A stretch of DNA of 16,198 bases from Candidatus Bathyarchaeota archaeon RBG_13_60_20 (GCA_001775965.1 MEZG01000025.1:1-16198); one strand, 5' to 3'. Numbered from the stretch's first letter, positions 7,052-14,442 are shown. Notes: generated by a model not told the origin, from the sequence alone. Made by a program: numbers and translations.

Positions 7052-7789
7052 TTGAAGGGACAGGGACGAGAGTTCATGGAGAAGACCAGGTACAGGTACC
7101 TGGAGCAGTCCGACCAGAACGGCGGGCTCCCCCAGCCGCCCCTGGAGCTCCCAGCCGCGAAGGGCAGGAGGGTCATCGAGCTGCCGGACCCCAGAACAGT
7201 GAAGGCTGACCCCCTGGATGTCCGCGAGGCCATCGAGAGGAGGGCGAGCGTGAGGGCGTACAGCGGGGAGGCCCTGAGCCTAGGCGAGCTGAGCCTCCTG
7301 CTCTGGTGCACCCAGGGGGTGAAGCAGGTCTCCGGCAGGCCCGCCACCCTGAGGACCGTGCCAAGCGCCGGGGCAAGGCACTGCTTCGAAACCTACGTGC
7401 TGGCCAACAGGGTTGACGGCCTCCACCCGGGCCTCTACAGGTTCCTAGCCGTGGACCACAAGCTCCAGGAGGTGGACCTCGGCCCGGACGTGGCTGAGAG
7501 GGTGACCAAGGCGTGCCTGGACCAGCGCTTCATACTGGCCTCCGCGGCCACATTCATCTGGACGGCCGTGGCCTACAGGATGATGTGGAGGTACGGTGAG
7601 AGGGGATACAGGTACATGCACCTGGACGCCGGTCACGCCTGCCAGAACCTGTACCTCTTGGCCGAGGCGGTGGGCTGCGGCGCCTGCGCCGTGGCCGCCT
7701 TCGACGACGACCTCCTGAACAAGGCCCTGGGCGTGGACGGCGTGGACCAGTTCGCCGTCTACGTGGGCGTCGTGGGCAAGAAGCCTTAG
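7052..7789 (+). CDS. SagB-type nitroreductase/dehydrogenase
   Basis: A 245-residue FMN-dependent enzyme of the SagB/ThcOx branch of the nitroreductase superfamily. The FMN-phosphate motif ERRASVRAY lies at 62-70, the branch-typical block RTVPSAGARH at 101-110, HLDAGHACQNLYL at 190-202 and GCGACAVAAFDDD at 208-220. SagB enzymes oxidise azolines to azoles in peptide natural products, but many archaeal stand-alone members have no cyclodehydratase neighbour, and none is seen here, so the substrate is unknown. The TTG start at 7052 is supported by AGGAGA five bases upstream. It is transcribed divergently from the bacterioferritin-like gene and is followed after 42 bases by a second ferritin-like gene; this suggests a redox-stress role, which is inference. 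Confidence 0.9.
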   Translation: MKGQGREFMEKTRYRYLEQSDQNGGLPQPPLELPAAKGRRVIELPDPRTVKADPLDVREAIERRASVRAYSGEALSLGELSLLLWCTQGVKQVSGRPATLRTVPSAGARHCFETYVLANRVDGLHPGLYRFLAVDHKLQEVDLGPDVAERVTKACLDQRFILASAATFIWTAVAYRMMWRYGERGYRYMHLDAGHACQNLYLLAEAVGCGACAVAAFDDDLLNKALGVDGVDQFAVYVGVVGKKP

Positions 7790-7799
7790 CTTTATTACG
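7789..7799 (+). promoter_or_regulatory. Possible TATA box of the ferritin-like gene
   Basis: GCTTTATTACG directly follows the nitroreductase stop, about 35-40 bases before the TTG at 7832. It could give the ferritin-like gene its own transcript. The match is modest. Confidence 0.3.
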
Positions 7800-7831
7800 C
7801 GCCCATTCCCCGTTCTTCACAGTGTTGAGCC

Positions 7832-8296
7832 TTGTCGGATGAGATGATAAAGTTCCTCGAGAACCAGATCGAGCTGGAGAACAGGATCGTGCGCAGCGTC
7901 TCGGACGCCCTTGAGAGGATCGAGAACGAGGCCGTCTCCACGGCCCTCCGGGGCATAAGCCTGGACAGCAGCAAGCACGCGGAGATGTACAGGTCCGCGG
8001 TGTCCCTCCTCACCAGCACGGCCCTCCCCCTCAACGAGGGCCAGCTGGACCTCCAGAGGGAGACCGTGGAGAAGCACATCAGGATGGAGGCAGTCGTCAT
8101 CAAGGAGCTGGATAAGAGGCTACCGCGGGTCGAGAACGAGAAGATGGGCCTGCTCCTCAAGGCCATCCTGGCAGACGAGCACCGCCACCACAAGCTCCTG
8201 AGGAGGCTCCTGGAGATACTGGTCAGCGGCGAGGCCGTCACCGAGGGGGACTGGTGGGACGCCATATGGGGCGACGTCCCCGGCCTATGGACGTAG
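7832..8296 (+). CDS. Ferritin-like four-helix protein
   Basis: A 154-residue all-helical protein resembling the ferritin/rubrerythrin superfamily. Candidate metal ligands are E14 or E16 in helix 1, H49 (SSKHAEM) in helix 2, E79, H82 and E86 (ETVEKHIRMEA) in helix 3, and E116 with H119 or H120 (DEHRHH) in helix 4. The usual ExxH of helix 2 reads SSKH, so the first glutamate is missing and the site may be altered. The C-terminal tail is rich in Trp and Asp (GDWWDAIWGDVPGLW), which is unusual for the fold. There is no rubredoxin domain. The TTG at 7832 gives MSDEM; ATG at 7844 is an alternative. Iron or peroxide handling is likely; the exact reaction is unknown. Confidence 0.75.
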   Translation: MSDEMIKFLENQIELENRIVRSVSDALERIENEAVSTALRGISLDSSKHAEMYRSAVSLLTSTALPLNEGQLDLQRETVEKHIRMEAVVIKELDKRLPRVENEKMGLLLKAILADEHRHHKLLRRLLEILVSGEAVTEGDWWDAIWGDVPGLWT

Positions 8297-8317
8297 GGCC
8301 ACGCTAGAACACTCGAC

Positions 8318-8325
8318 CCTTTTTG
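8318..8325 (+). terminator. Short T-run after the ferritin-like gene
   Basis: A run of five T residues (8320-8324) follows a GC-rich stretch 24 bases after the stop codon. It could act as a weak archaeal terminator, and a separate promoter follows downstream. Confidence 0.25.
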
Positions 8326-8389
8326 TATGTCATGGGGACATCCGAGGAGCTCTACTCGCAACTCTGTACGACTTGAGTCCCTAAAAACC

Positions 8390-8403
8390 TCAATTTTATT
8401 AAG
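8390..8403 (+). promoter_or_regulatory. Promoter of the NfnAB-like operon
   Basis: CAATTTTATTAAGC contains the TATA-like TTTTATTA (8394-8401). It predicts a start near 8427 and a leader of about 20 bases carrying GGGGT (8436-8440) before the ATG at 8447. This element lies inside the longer open frame that starts at 8327 and argues against that start. Confidence 0.5.
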
Positions 8404-8446
8404 CACCTATACCTCATTTAGGAGATTCGTTCACCGGGGTAGATTC

Positions 8447-9268
8447 ATGTACACGATCGTGGAGAGGCAGGAGGTCACGCCCAACGTCAAGATGTTCCAG
8501 GTGCACGCCCCGGCCGTGGCCCACAAGGCTAGGCCGGGCCAATTCGTCATAGTCAGGGCCAGTGAGACGGGCGAGAGGGTGCCCATCACCATCGCGGGCA
8601 CTGACCCCGAGGCGGGCACGGTCGCCGTATACATCGCAGAGGTGGGGAAGAGCTCCACGGAGCTGGGGAAGCTGAAGAAGGGTGAGGATTTCCTCAACTT
8701 CGCCGGCCCCCTGGGTAACGCTACTGAGATCAAGGACTACGGGAGGGTGCTCTGCGTCGGGGGAGGCGTCTTCGTGGGCGCTATGCTCTACCAGATGAGG
8801 GCCCTGAAGGAGGCGGGCAACCACGTCGTGGCCGTCTTCGGGTACAGGAACAAGGACCACGTGATGCTTGAGGACGAGCTCAGGGCCGTCTCAGACGAGG
8901 CCTACGTGTGCACGGACGACGGCAGCTACGGCCAGGCGGGGATGGGCGTCGTCGACGAGCTACTGGAGAACCAGAGGTTCGACATCGCCTTCGCCATAGG
9001 CCCCACGAGCCTGCAGAAGGAGCTCTGCGAGATGACCCTCCCCCACGGCGTCCCCACACGCGTCAACCTGTTTCCCATCATGGTGGACGGGATGGGGATG
9101 TGCGGCGCCTGCCGCGTCACCGTGGGCGGGGACACCAGGTTCAGCTGCGTGGACGGCCCCGAGTTCGACGGCCACAAGGTGGACTTCGACGAGCTCATCA
9201 TGCGCATGAGGGTCTACAACCCGCAGGAGAAGATCGCCATGGTGGTCTACAACAGGGAGGTGGGATAG
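8447..9268 (+). CDS. nfnA: NfnA/SudB-type FAD/[2Fe-2S] subunit
   Basis: A 273-residue small subunit of an NfnAB/SudAB-type ferredoxin:NADP(H) oxidoreductase, related to PyrK. The FAD-binding RVPITIAG is at 44-51, the NAD(P)-binding glycine-rich VGGGVFVGAM at 104-113 with FGYRNKD at 131-137, and the [2Fe-2S] site near the C-terminus has C219, C222 and C234 (MCGAC and FSCVDGPEFDG). Only three Cys are present there; P. furiosus sulfide dehydrogenase is known for Asp(Cys)3 ligation, and D215 or a nearby Asp could be the fourth ligand. The frame is open from 8327, but the first 40 codons look non-coding and contain the promoter; the ATG at 8447 fits the family start and has GGGGT upstream. The stop directly abuts the next start. 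Confidence 0.92.
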   Translation: MYTIVERQEVTPNVKMFQVHAPAVAHKARPGQFVIVRASETGERVPITIAGTDPEAGTVAVYIAEVGKSSTELGKLKKGEDFLNFAGPLGNATEIKDYGRVLCVGGGVFVGAMLYQMRALKEAGNHVVAVFGYRNKDHVMLEDELRAVSDEAYVCTDDGSYGQAGMGVVDELLENQRFDIAFAIGPTSLQKELCEMTLPHGVPTRVNLFPIMVDGMGMCGACRVTVGGDTRFSCVDGPEFDGHKVDFDELIMRMRVYNPQEKIAMVVYNREVG

Positions 9269-10669
9269 GTGGCCGCGGACGCCTTCAAGAAGCCCGCCGT
9301 GGACATGCCCAAGCAGACCCCCGAGGAGCGCGTCAGCAACTTCTTCGAGGTCGCCAAGGGGTACACGGTCGAGATGGCGGTGGAGGAGGCCGAGAGGTGC
9401 CTCCAGTGCAAGAACCCCCAGTGCAGGAAGGGGTGCCCGGTGGGCATAGACATCCCCGCCTTCATCAAGCTCATCAAAGAGGGCAGGTACGTGGAGGCCG
9501 CCTGGAAGATCAAGGAGACCAACGCGCTCCCGGCCATCTGCGGCCGCGTCTGCCCCCAGGAGAACCAGTGCCAGAAGTTCTGCGTCCTGGGCATCAGGGG
9601 CGACGGTATATCCATCGGGCGCCTGGAGCGGTTCGCGGCCGACTACGAGAGGGACCACGGCATCGAGGTCCCCGAGCTCCCTACGGACACCGGGCGCAGG
9701 GTGGCCGTAGTCGGCGCGGGTCCCGCGGGCCTCACCGTGGCCGCCGAGCTCAGGAAGAAGGGCCACGGCGTCGAGGTGTTCGAGGCCCTCCACGTCTCAG
9801 GGGGCGTCCTCATGTACGGCATCCCCGAGTTCAGGCTTCCCAAGGCCATCGTCCAGGCCGAGGTTCAGTACATAGAGAAGCTAGGCGTCCAGATACACCT
9901 GGACAGCATGGTAGGGAAGCTGCACACGGTCAGGGAGCTCTTCGACGGCGGCTTCGAAGCCGTCTTCATAGGCAGCGGCGCCGGGCTCCCCAACTTCCTG
10001 CACCTGCCCGGGGAGAACATGAGCGGCGTATACAGCGCCAACGAGTTCCTCATCAGGACCAACCTCATGAAGGCGTACAGGTTCCCCGAGTACGACACCC
10101 CGATCAACATAGGCAAGAGCGTCGCCGTCATAGGCGGCGGCAACGTGGCCATGGACTCTGCCAGGTGCGCCCTCAGGCTGGGCGCCGAGAAGGTGTACAT
10201 CATCTACAGGCGCGGCATGAACGAGCTGCCGGCCCGCCACGAGGAGGTCGAGAACGCAGAGGAGGAGGGCGTCATATTCACCCTACTCAACAACCCGACC
10301 AGGTTCATCGGCGACGGCAAGGGGAACGTGAGGGCCGTTGAACTTGTCCGCATGGAGCTGGGCGAGCCGGACGCCTCGGGGAGGAGGAGGCCTGAAGCCG
10401 TACCGGGCAGCGAGTGGAGGCTACCCGTAGACACGGTGGTGGTGGCCATCGGGCAGAGCCCCAACCCCATAATCCAGCAGACCACGGAAGGCTTGGAGGT
10501 GACACGCCACGGCACCATAATCACCGACGAAACCACTGCGGCCACCCAGCTGGAGGGCGTCTACGCGGGTGGGGACGTGGCAACCGGCGCGGCCACCGTC
10601 ATCAGCGCCATGGGCGCCGGGAAAACCGCCGCTGCCAGCATACACGGGTACCTCAACAAGGCGAAGTAG
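9269..10669 (+). CDS. nfnB: NfnB/SudA (GltD-like) flavoprotein subunit
   Basis: A 466-residue GltD-family large subunit of the NfnAB/SudAB enzyme. N-terminal [4Fe-4S] ligands are CLQCxxxxCxxxCP (C44, C47, C52, C56) and CGRVCxxxxxCxxxC (C91, C95, C101, C105). The FAD motif VGAGPAG is at 148-154, MYGIPEFRLPK at 182-192, and the NADPH motif IGGGNVAMDSAR at 288-299 with YRRGMNELPAR at 313-323. The C-terminal FAD motif GVYAGGDVATGA is present. GTG at 9269 directly follows the TAG of nfnA, and GGAGGTG inside the end of nfnA serves as ribosome binding site, so the two are coupled. Known enzymes bifurcate electrons from NADPH to NAD+ and ferredoxin or run as ferredoxin:NADPH oxidoreductase; which applies here cannot be read. 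No glutamate synthase large subunit is near, so gltD proper is unlikely. Confidence 0.93.
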   Translation: MAADAFKKPAVDMPKQTPEERVSNFFEVAKGYTVEMAVEEAERCLQCKNPQCRKGCPVGIDIPAFIKLIKEGRYVEAAWKIKETNALPAICGRVCPQENQCQKFCVLGIRGDGISIGRLERFAADYERDHGIEVPELPTDTGRRVAVVGAGPAGLTVAAELRKKGHGVEVFEALHVSGGVLMYGIPEFRLPKAIVQAEVQYIEKLGVQIHLDSMVGKLHTVRELFDGGFEAVFIGSGAGLPNFLHLPGENMSGVYSANEFLIRTNLMKAYRFPEYDTPINIGKSVAVIGGGNVAMDSARCALRLGAEKVYIIYRRGMNELPARHEEVENAEEEGVIFTLLNNPTRFIGDGKGNVRAVELVRMELGEPDASGRRRPEAVPGSEWRLPVDTVVVAIGQSPNPIIQQTTEGLEVTRHGTIITDETTAATQLEGVYAGGDVATGAATVISAMGAGKTAAASIHGYLNKAK

Positions 10670-10674
10670 CTCTT

Positions 10675-10695
10675 CGCTCTCACCACCTGAGAGCG
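10675..10695. terminator. Perfect 7-bp hairpin after nfnB
   Basis: CGCTCTC (10675-10681) pairs perfectly with GAGAGCG (10689-10695) across a 7-base loop, starting six bases after the nfnB stop. No T run follows, so it may be a processing, stability or attenuation element rather than a plain terminator. It lies just before the TATA box of the next gene. Confidence 0.4.
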
Positions 10696-10701
10696 TCCCC
10701 T

Positions 10702-10712
10702 CACCTTATATT
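10702..10712 (+). promoter_or_regulatory. TATA box of the HerA-fusion gene
   Basis: CACCTTATATT, with TTATAT at 10706-10711, lies about 30 bases before the ATG at 10739. No Shine-Dalgarno site lies between, so a leaderless transcript is likely. Confidence 0.5.
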
Positions 10713-10738
10713 CGCAGCAGACCACTACTCTGCACCTG

Positions 10739-12781
10739 ATGCCCTTCACGCTCCTGCACCTGGGGCCCGCCCTATTTATAGCCCTCGTGGCGTACCCACT
10801 GCTAGACGTGCCCACGCTGCTGGTAGCTAGCGCAGTGCTGGACCTAGAGCCGCTCATCATCATCCTGCTGGGCCTGCAGCAGCCCCTCCACGGCCAGTTC
10901 CACAGCCTCACCATGGGGACGCTTCCAGCCCTAACGGTTGCCCTAGGGATGTACGCGCTGAGGCGGCGCACCGCCCCCATCCTCGTGAGGGCGAGGCTGA
11001 GCCAGGGCGACGAAATAAGGAACTACGCCAGGTCCGCCATCGTGGGGGCGTGGACCCACGTCACCCTGGACGCGTTCATTTACAGCGACCTGACCCTACT
11101 GTACCCGGCCCGGTTCAACCCATTTCTGGGCATTGCCGATGCTGCGACCTTGTTCAACGTTTGCCTGGTCTCAGTCCCACTGGCGATAATCGTTTATCTT
11201 CTCCGCGTAACCAAGATGGGGAGGGGGAGTAAAGCAAGGTCCATGGGCGCCACATCCGACGACGAATCGACCAAAGTTGAGGAAAGGAAGCGCCGTGCAC
11301 CGAGGCCCAACGAGGAGCCCTGGTACGCCATATACCTCCCAAGGACTGGGACCCTCGACTCCGCGGCGCCAAGGTCAATGCCCTCTCCTCCGCTTACGCC
11401 CGAGCCGATTGATAAAGCTGAGCTGGTCCCACTCACTCAGGTGGAGGCCAAGCCAGCCGAATTAGCCCAGGGAGAGCCGGAGAAGGTCGTAGAGGCGGAG
11501 CCATACCTACCCGCCGAGGATGAGACTGAGCTGGCTCCACCCGTAATGGAGGAGCAGGAACAGGTCGAGGAGAGCCAGGTGGAGCCCGAAATATTCCTGG
11601 GCGCCGAGAAGGCGCCAAGGCAGTGGGGCATCGTGGGCCGTATGGATGGCAGTCTCGTGGCTGTAGACCTCAACGAGCCCCACATCGTCTTCGTCTGCGG
11701 CAAGCAGGGCAGCGGCAAGGGGTACACCATAGGCGTTGTGTGCGAGATGCTGCTCTCCAAGACCATCCAGGGCGTCAGCCAGGTGGGGAAGCCAGCCACT
11801 CTCATAGTGTTCCACAAGCCCAGGGAGGACGTACGCAGCGAGTTCTGGAGCATCGTGGACGAGAACACCAACCCCGCCGAGGTGGAGGCCCTCAAGGAGC
11901 AGTACGGCGTCGCGCCGAGGCGCGTCATCACGGAGCGCAGCTTCAGGATATTCGTGGACCCCTACGTGTACATGAACGAGCGCGGCAAGTTCGAGGAGGA
12001 GTACGGGACCACGGCGTACCCCATAGGCATCAAGCCGAACCGGCTCACGGCCGAGGACTGGCCCCACGTCCTGAGCCTGGGAAAGAAGAGCGGCAGCATG
12101 TACGTGAAGAAGGTGTTCCAGATCATCAAGAAGACCCAGTACGAGGAGGGCTTCGGGCTCCGCACCATCCGCCGCGAGGTGGAGGCCAGCGACCTGAACC
12201 CAAACCAGAAGGGCTTCGCCATGATGAGGCTGGAGACCCTGGAGGATTACCTGGAGGGAGGCGACTTCGTGGGCGACCTCCTGCTGGGGGGCGTCAACGT
12301 CTTCGATCTCCGCAAGATCATGATGGAGCCCGACGATGTCTTCAGCGTCATGATGCTGGTGATCAGCAGCCTGATAAACAACGAGCGCACCGCCCGGGAG
12401 CAGTTCGTCTTCGTCATCAACGAAGCCCACGACTACTTGCGGAAGGGCCTGGACAAGGACTTTACCGACTACATCAACTACCTGATCAGGAAAAAGAGGC
12501 ACGCCGGGACCTGGCTGATGCTGGACACCCACTTCCCCGAGGACGTGGACCCCAAGGTCATCAAGGGCAGCGACATCAAGATATTCCACAAGTCGGACAT
12601 CATAAGCTCCAACCTACTGAGACAGGTGGTGGAGGGAACCCCGACGCCGCCACACTTGTTGAACACCGGCGAGGCCATCATCAGGGCCGACAAGAGCAAC
12701 CTGGGACCGGACAGGGTCATGATAGTGAATGTGAGGCCCAGGCTCACCCACCACGGGGCGGCTACCAAGACGGCAATGTAA
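10739..12781 (+). CDS. Membrane metal-hydrolase-like domain fused to HerA-type ATPase
   Basis: A 680-residue two-part protein. Residues 1-155 form a polytopic membrane domain resembling archaeal membrane-bound metal-dependent hydrolase-like (YdjM/DUF457-related) proteins: MPFTLLHLGP at 1-10 (H7), DLEP at 35-38, HGQFH at 51-55, HVTLD at 107-111, a set of His/Asp residues able to bind a metal. Residues 160-290 are an acidic, Pro- and Glu-rich linker. Residues 295-680 are a HerA/FtsK-superfamily ATPase: Walker A GKQGSGKG at 321-328, Walker B-like FVFVINEAHDYL at 555-566 (E562), and DTHFPEDVD at 596-604 where HerA has TQRP. The Walker B Asp is Asn (N561). No NurA nuclease is adjacent. The frame is continuous, so this is a true fusion unless a sequencing error joined two genes. 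A membrane-tethered nucleic-acid or protein motor is inferred; the function is unknown. Confidence 0.85.
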   Translation: MPFTLLHLGPALFIALVAYPLLDVPTLLVASAVLDLEPLIIILLGLQQPLHGQFHSLTMGTLPALTVALGMYALRRRTAPILVRARLSQGDEIRNYARSAIVGAWTHVTLDAFIYSDLTLLYPARFNPFLGIADAATLFNVCLVSVPLAIIVYLLRVTKMGRGSKARSMGATSDDESTKVEERKRRAPRPNEEPWYAIYLPRTGTLDSAAPRSMPSPPLTPEPIDKAELVPLTQVEAKPAELAQGEPEKVVEAEPYLPAEDETELAPPVMEEQEQVEESQVEPEIFLGAEKAPRQWGIVGRMDGSLVAVDLNEPHIVFVCGKQGSGKGYTIGVVCEMLLSKTIQGVSQVGKPATLIVFHKPREDVRSEFWSIVDENTNPAEVEALKEQYGVAPRRVITERSFRIFVDPYVYMNERGKFEEEYGTTAYPIGIKPNRLTAEDWPHVLSLGKKSGSMYVKKVFQIIKKTQYEEGFGLRTIRREVEASDLNPNQKGFAMMRLETLEDYLEGGDFVGDLLLGGVNVFDLRKIMMEPDDVFSVMMLVISSLINNERTAREQFVFVINEAHDYLRKGLDKDFTDYINYLIRKKRHAGTWLMLDTHFPEDVDPKVIKGSDIKIFHKSDIISSNLLRQVVEGTPTPPHLLNTGEAIIRADKSNLGPDRVMIVNVRPRLTHHGAATKTAM

Positions 12782-12811
12782 TGTCTGCTCCGAGTTCTGT
12801 ATTATAGGCGT
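12777..12811 (+). repeat. Diverged direct repeat, copy 1
   Basis: A 35-bp element overlapping the last codons of the HerA-fusion gene. It matches 14408-14442 at 29 of 35 positions without gaps, with a shared core GTCTGCTYCGAGTTCKGT. The two copies enclose the AT-rich spacer and the substrate-binding-protein gene. Confidence 0.6.
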
Positions 12812-13169
12812 TTGGGGTGTAGTTAATCACACAAATTATATTGACGTGATTTATACTTTTTTATACAAAATAGTTAAATGGAATCCCCGTCTATTAATAT
12901 TCAATTAAAGTTTAAATTATTATCAACAAATGATTTTGAACCTAGATAATTTTTAAAAAATCTACTTTCATTTAATACTATATATTGAGATTAGTTTCAA
13001 TCGTAAATTAAACCATATATTTAAACTAACATAATGTAATTGACTGGAATTTTAATGGTTTAATATTATGGTTAAACAGTCAAAATTAATGTAAATATTA
13101 ATAAATATTGTAAGAGAAATAGAAATAAATCGTTAAATAATCTATTTTAGTTGCAATTAACGTTCTAAT
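12812..13169. other. AT-rich spacer without genes
   Basis: About 360 bases with very low GC next to genes of high GC. It holds many TATA-like stretches, short A and T runs, and an inverted repeat TTGACTG (13040-13046) / CAGTCAA (13077-13083). The longest frame noted on the plus strand (from ATG at 12878) has only 23 codons and no supporting signals. It may be the control region of the following gene, or foreign DNA. No origin-binding repeats or cdc6 gene are seen. Confidence 0.6.
13141..13150 (+). promoter_or_regulatory. Possible TATA box of the substrate-binding protein
   Basis: TCTATTTTAG is centred about 25 bases before the ATG at 13170, and no Shine-Dalgarno site is present, which fits a leaderless transcript. 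The surroundings are so AT-rich that other boxes are possible. Confidence 0.3.
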
Positions 13170-14384
13170 ATGTTTAAAAAAAGAGTTTTAATACCCTTTT
13201 CCGCGCTATTAATACTAGTGACAGGTGGGTACCTCTGGTATGCCTCCACGTACCTTAGACCAACTAGTCCAGTAACGGTAACCATTGGGGTGGTCAGCCC
13301 CACAAGAGAAGAGGACAACTATGGGGAGATCGTCCTTGCCGCGGAGAGGGACATTAATGAGTATTGCGAGAGCCTGGACAATCGTTTCCGGTTCCAGTTC
13401 GCCGTGAAGTACTGCAACGCAAAGGTATCACAGGCTACCTCCATCACACAAGACTTCAAGGAGTCTGGGATAAGCCTCGTCGTCGGTCACGCCTGGTCAT
13501 CCATGTGTGAGGCCTCGCTACCGTACGCGAACGAGAACGGTGTGCTACTCCTGAGCCCGTCCGCCTCCTCCTCCACCCTATCCCTGACTGGGGACAACCT
13601 CTACAGACTGACCCCCACTGACACGGTTCAAGCTAGGATATGCTCCGAGATGCTGGCAAGCCTAGGATGCGATGCTGTGGTGGTCCTACAGAGGGGGGAC
13701 GCCTGGGCAGACGCGATATACAGCGCCCTGGAGAAGGAGTGCTCCGATAAGGGCTTAGAGATAATAGATCGGATAAGATACGATCCTGAGGAATACGAGT
13801 TCTCCTCGTATCTCGAAAGAGCAAATATGAGCATATCCGGGGGCGTCGAAGTGTATGGAAGAGACGGCGTCGCCCTGCAGTTCATCGGCCTCAGCGAGGC
13901 CTACCTGGTGTTACAGCAGGCGCAGGCGTACCCGGCCTTGAATGAGACGTTGTGGCTCGGGACAGACGGCTCCTCGGATGTGGAAAGGGTCGTCGACTAT
14001 GCTGGGGGGCAGGCCTCCAGGGTCGGGCTCATAGGAGCCATCTTGGCGAAGCCGAGATGGGTCGTCGAGGGCGTGGATGACCCAAGCTTCCAAGACGCGG
14101 CCCTGTACGACTGCTGCTGGGTCTACGCCCTCTCAGTCTTAGAGGCTGATAGCGCGTCTGCCGCCGACGTCGGCGCGGTGCTGCCGGGAGTAGCCTCGGG
14201 GTACAAGGGAGTCACAGGTCTCTGTGTACTGGACCAAAACGGTGACAGAGACATAGTTGACTTCGTCCTAAAGGGGTACTCTGAGATAAGCCCAGGTGTC
14301 TATGCATTCCACGATTATGGCTTCTACAACTCCACCAGTAACACCATCGCATGGGACGAGAGTATATACAATCTAATTACATAA
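13170..14384 (+). CDS. Orphan ABC-type substrate-binding protein, LivK-like
   Basis: A 404-residue protein of the branched-chain amino-acid type periplasmic-binding family (type I fold). Residues 7-26 form a hydrophobic signal or membrane anchor after MFKKR, so the rest is extracellular. The first lobe begins VTIGVVSPT (37-45); the binding-site block LLLSPSASSSTLS and YRLTPTDTVQAR matches the family pattern of a Ser/Thr-rich loop followed by R-x-x-P-x-D. No lipobox Cys is seen, but several Cys occur in the mature part, including an unusual CC in YDCCWVYAL. No permease or ATPase genes are adjacent, so it may serve a distant transporter or act as a sensor. GC content and codon bias are lower than in the genes to the left. 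The ligand is unknown. Confidence 0.88.
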   Translation: MFKKRVLIPFSALLILVTGGYLWYASTYLRPTSPVTVTIGVVSPTREEDNYGEIVLAAERDINEYCESLDNRFRFQFAVKYCNAKVSQATSITQDFKESGISLVVGHAWSSMCEASLPYANENGVLLLSPSASSSTLSLTGDNLYRLTPTDTVQARICSEMLASLGCDAVVVLQRGDAWADAIYSALEKECSDKGLEIIDRIRYDPEEYEFSSYLERANMSISGGVEVYGRDGVALQFIGLSEAYLVLQQAQAYPALNETLWLGTDGSSDVERVVDYAGGQASRVGLIGAILAKPRWVVEGVDDPSFQDAALYDCCWVYALSVLEADSASAADVGAVLPGVASGYKGVTGLCVLDQNGDRDIVDFVLKGYSEISPGVYAFHDYGFYNSTSNTIAWDESIYNLIT

Positions 14385-14407
14385 GTTATGCAGTTCGATT
14401 TTTACGG

Positions 14408-14442
14408 TGTAAAGTCTGCTTCGAGTTCGGTGTTATCGGTGT
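14408..14442 (+). repeat. Diverged direct repeat, copy 2
   Basis: A 35-bp element 23 bases after the substrate-binding-protein stop, matching 12777-12811 at 29 of 35 positions. Its inner 9-mer TTCGAGTTC (14421-14429) recurs at 14472-14480, and CAGTGTTC occurs at 14467-14474 and 14498-14505, so the 177-base spacer up to 14561 is itself rich in short repeats. Confidence 0.55.

Noticed and set aside
8327..8446. 40-codon N-terminal extension of the nfnA frame
   Set aside because: It contains the likely TATA box, has non-coding composition, and the homologous family starts at the ATG at 8447.
12878..12949. 23-codon frame in the AT-rich spacer
   Set aside because: It has no ribosome binding site, its TATA-like stretch is too close, and composition matches the non-coding surroundings.
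12812..13169. Replication origin
   Set aside because: AT-richness alone is not enough; no origin recognition boxes or cdc6/orc1 gene are visible.
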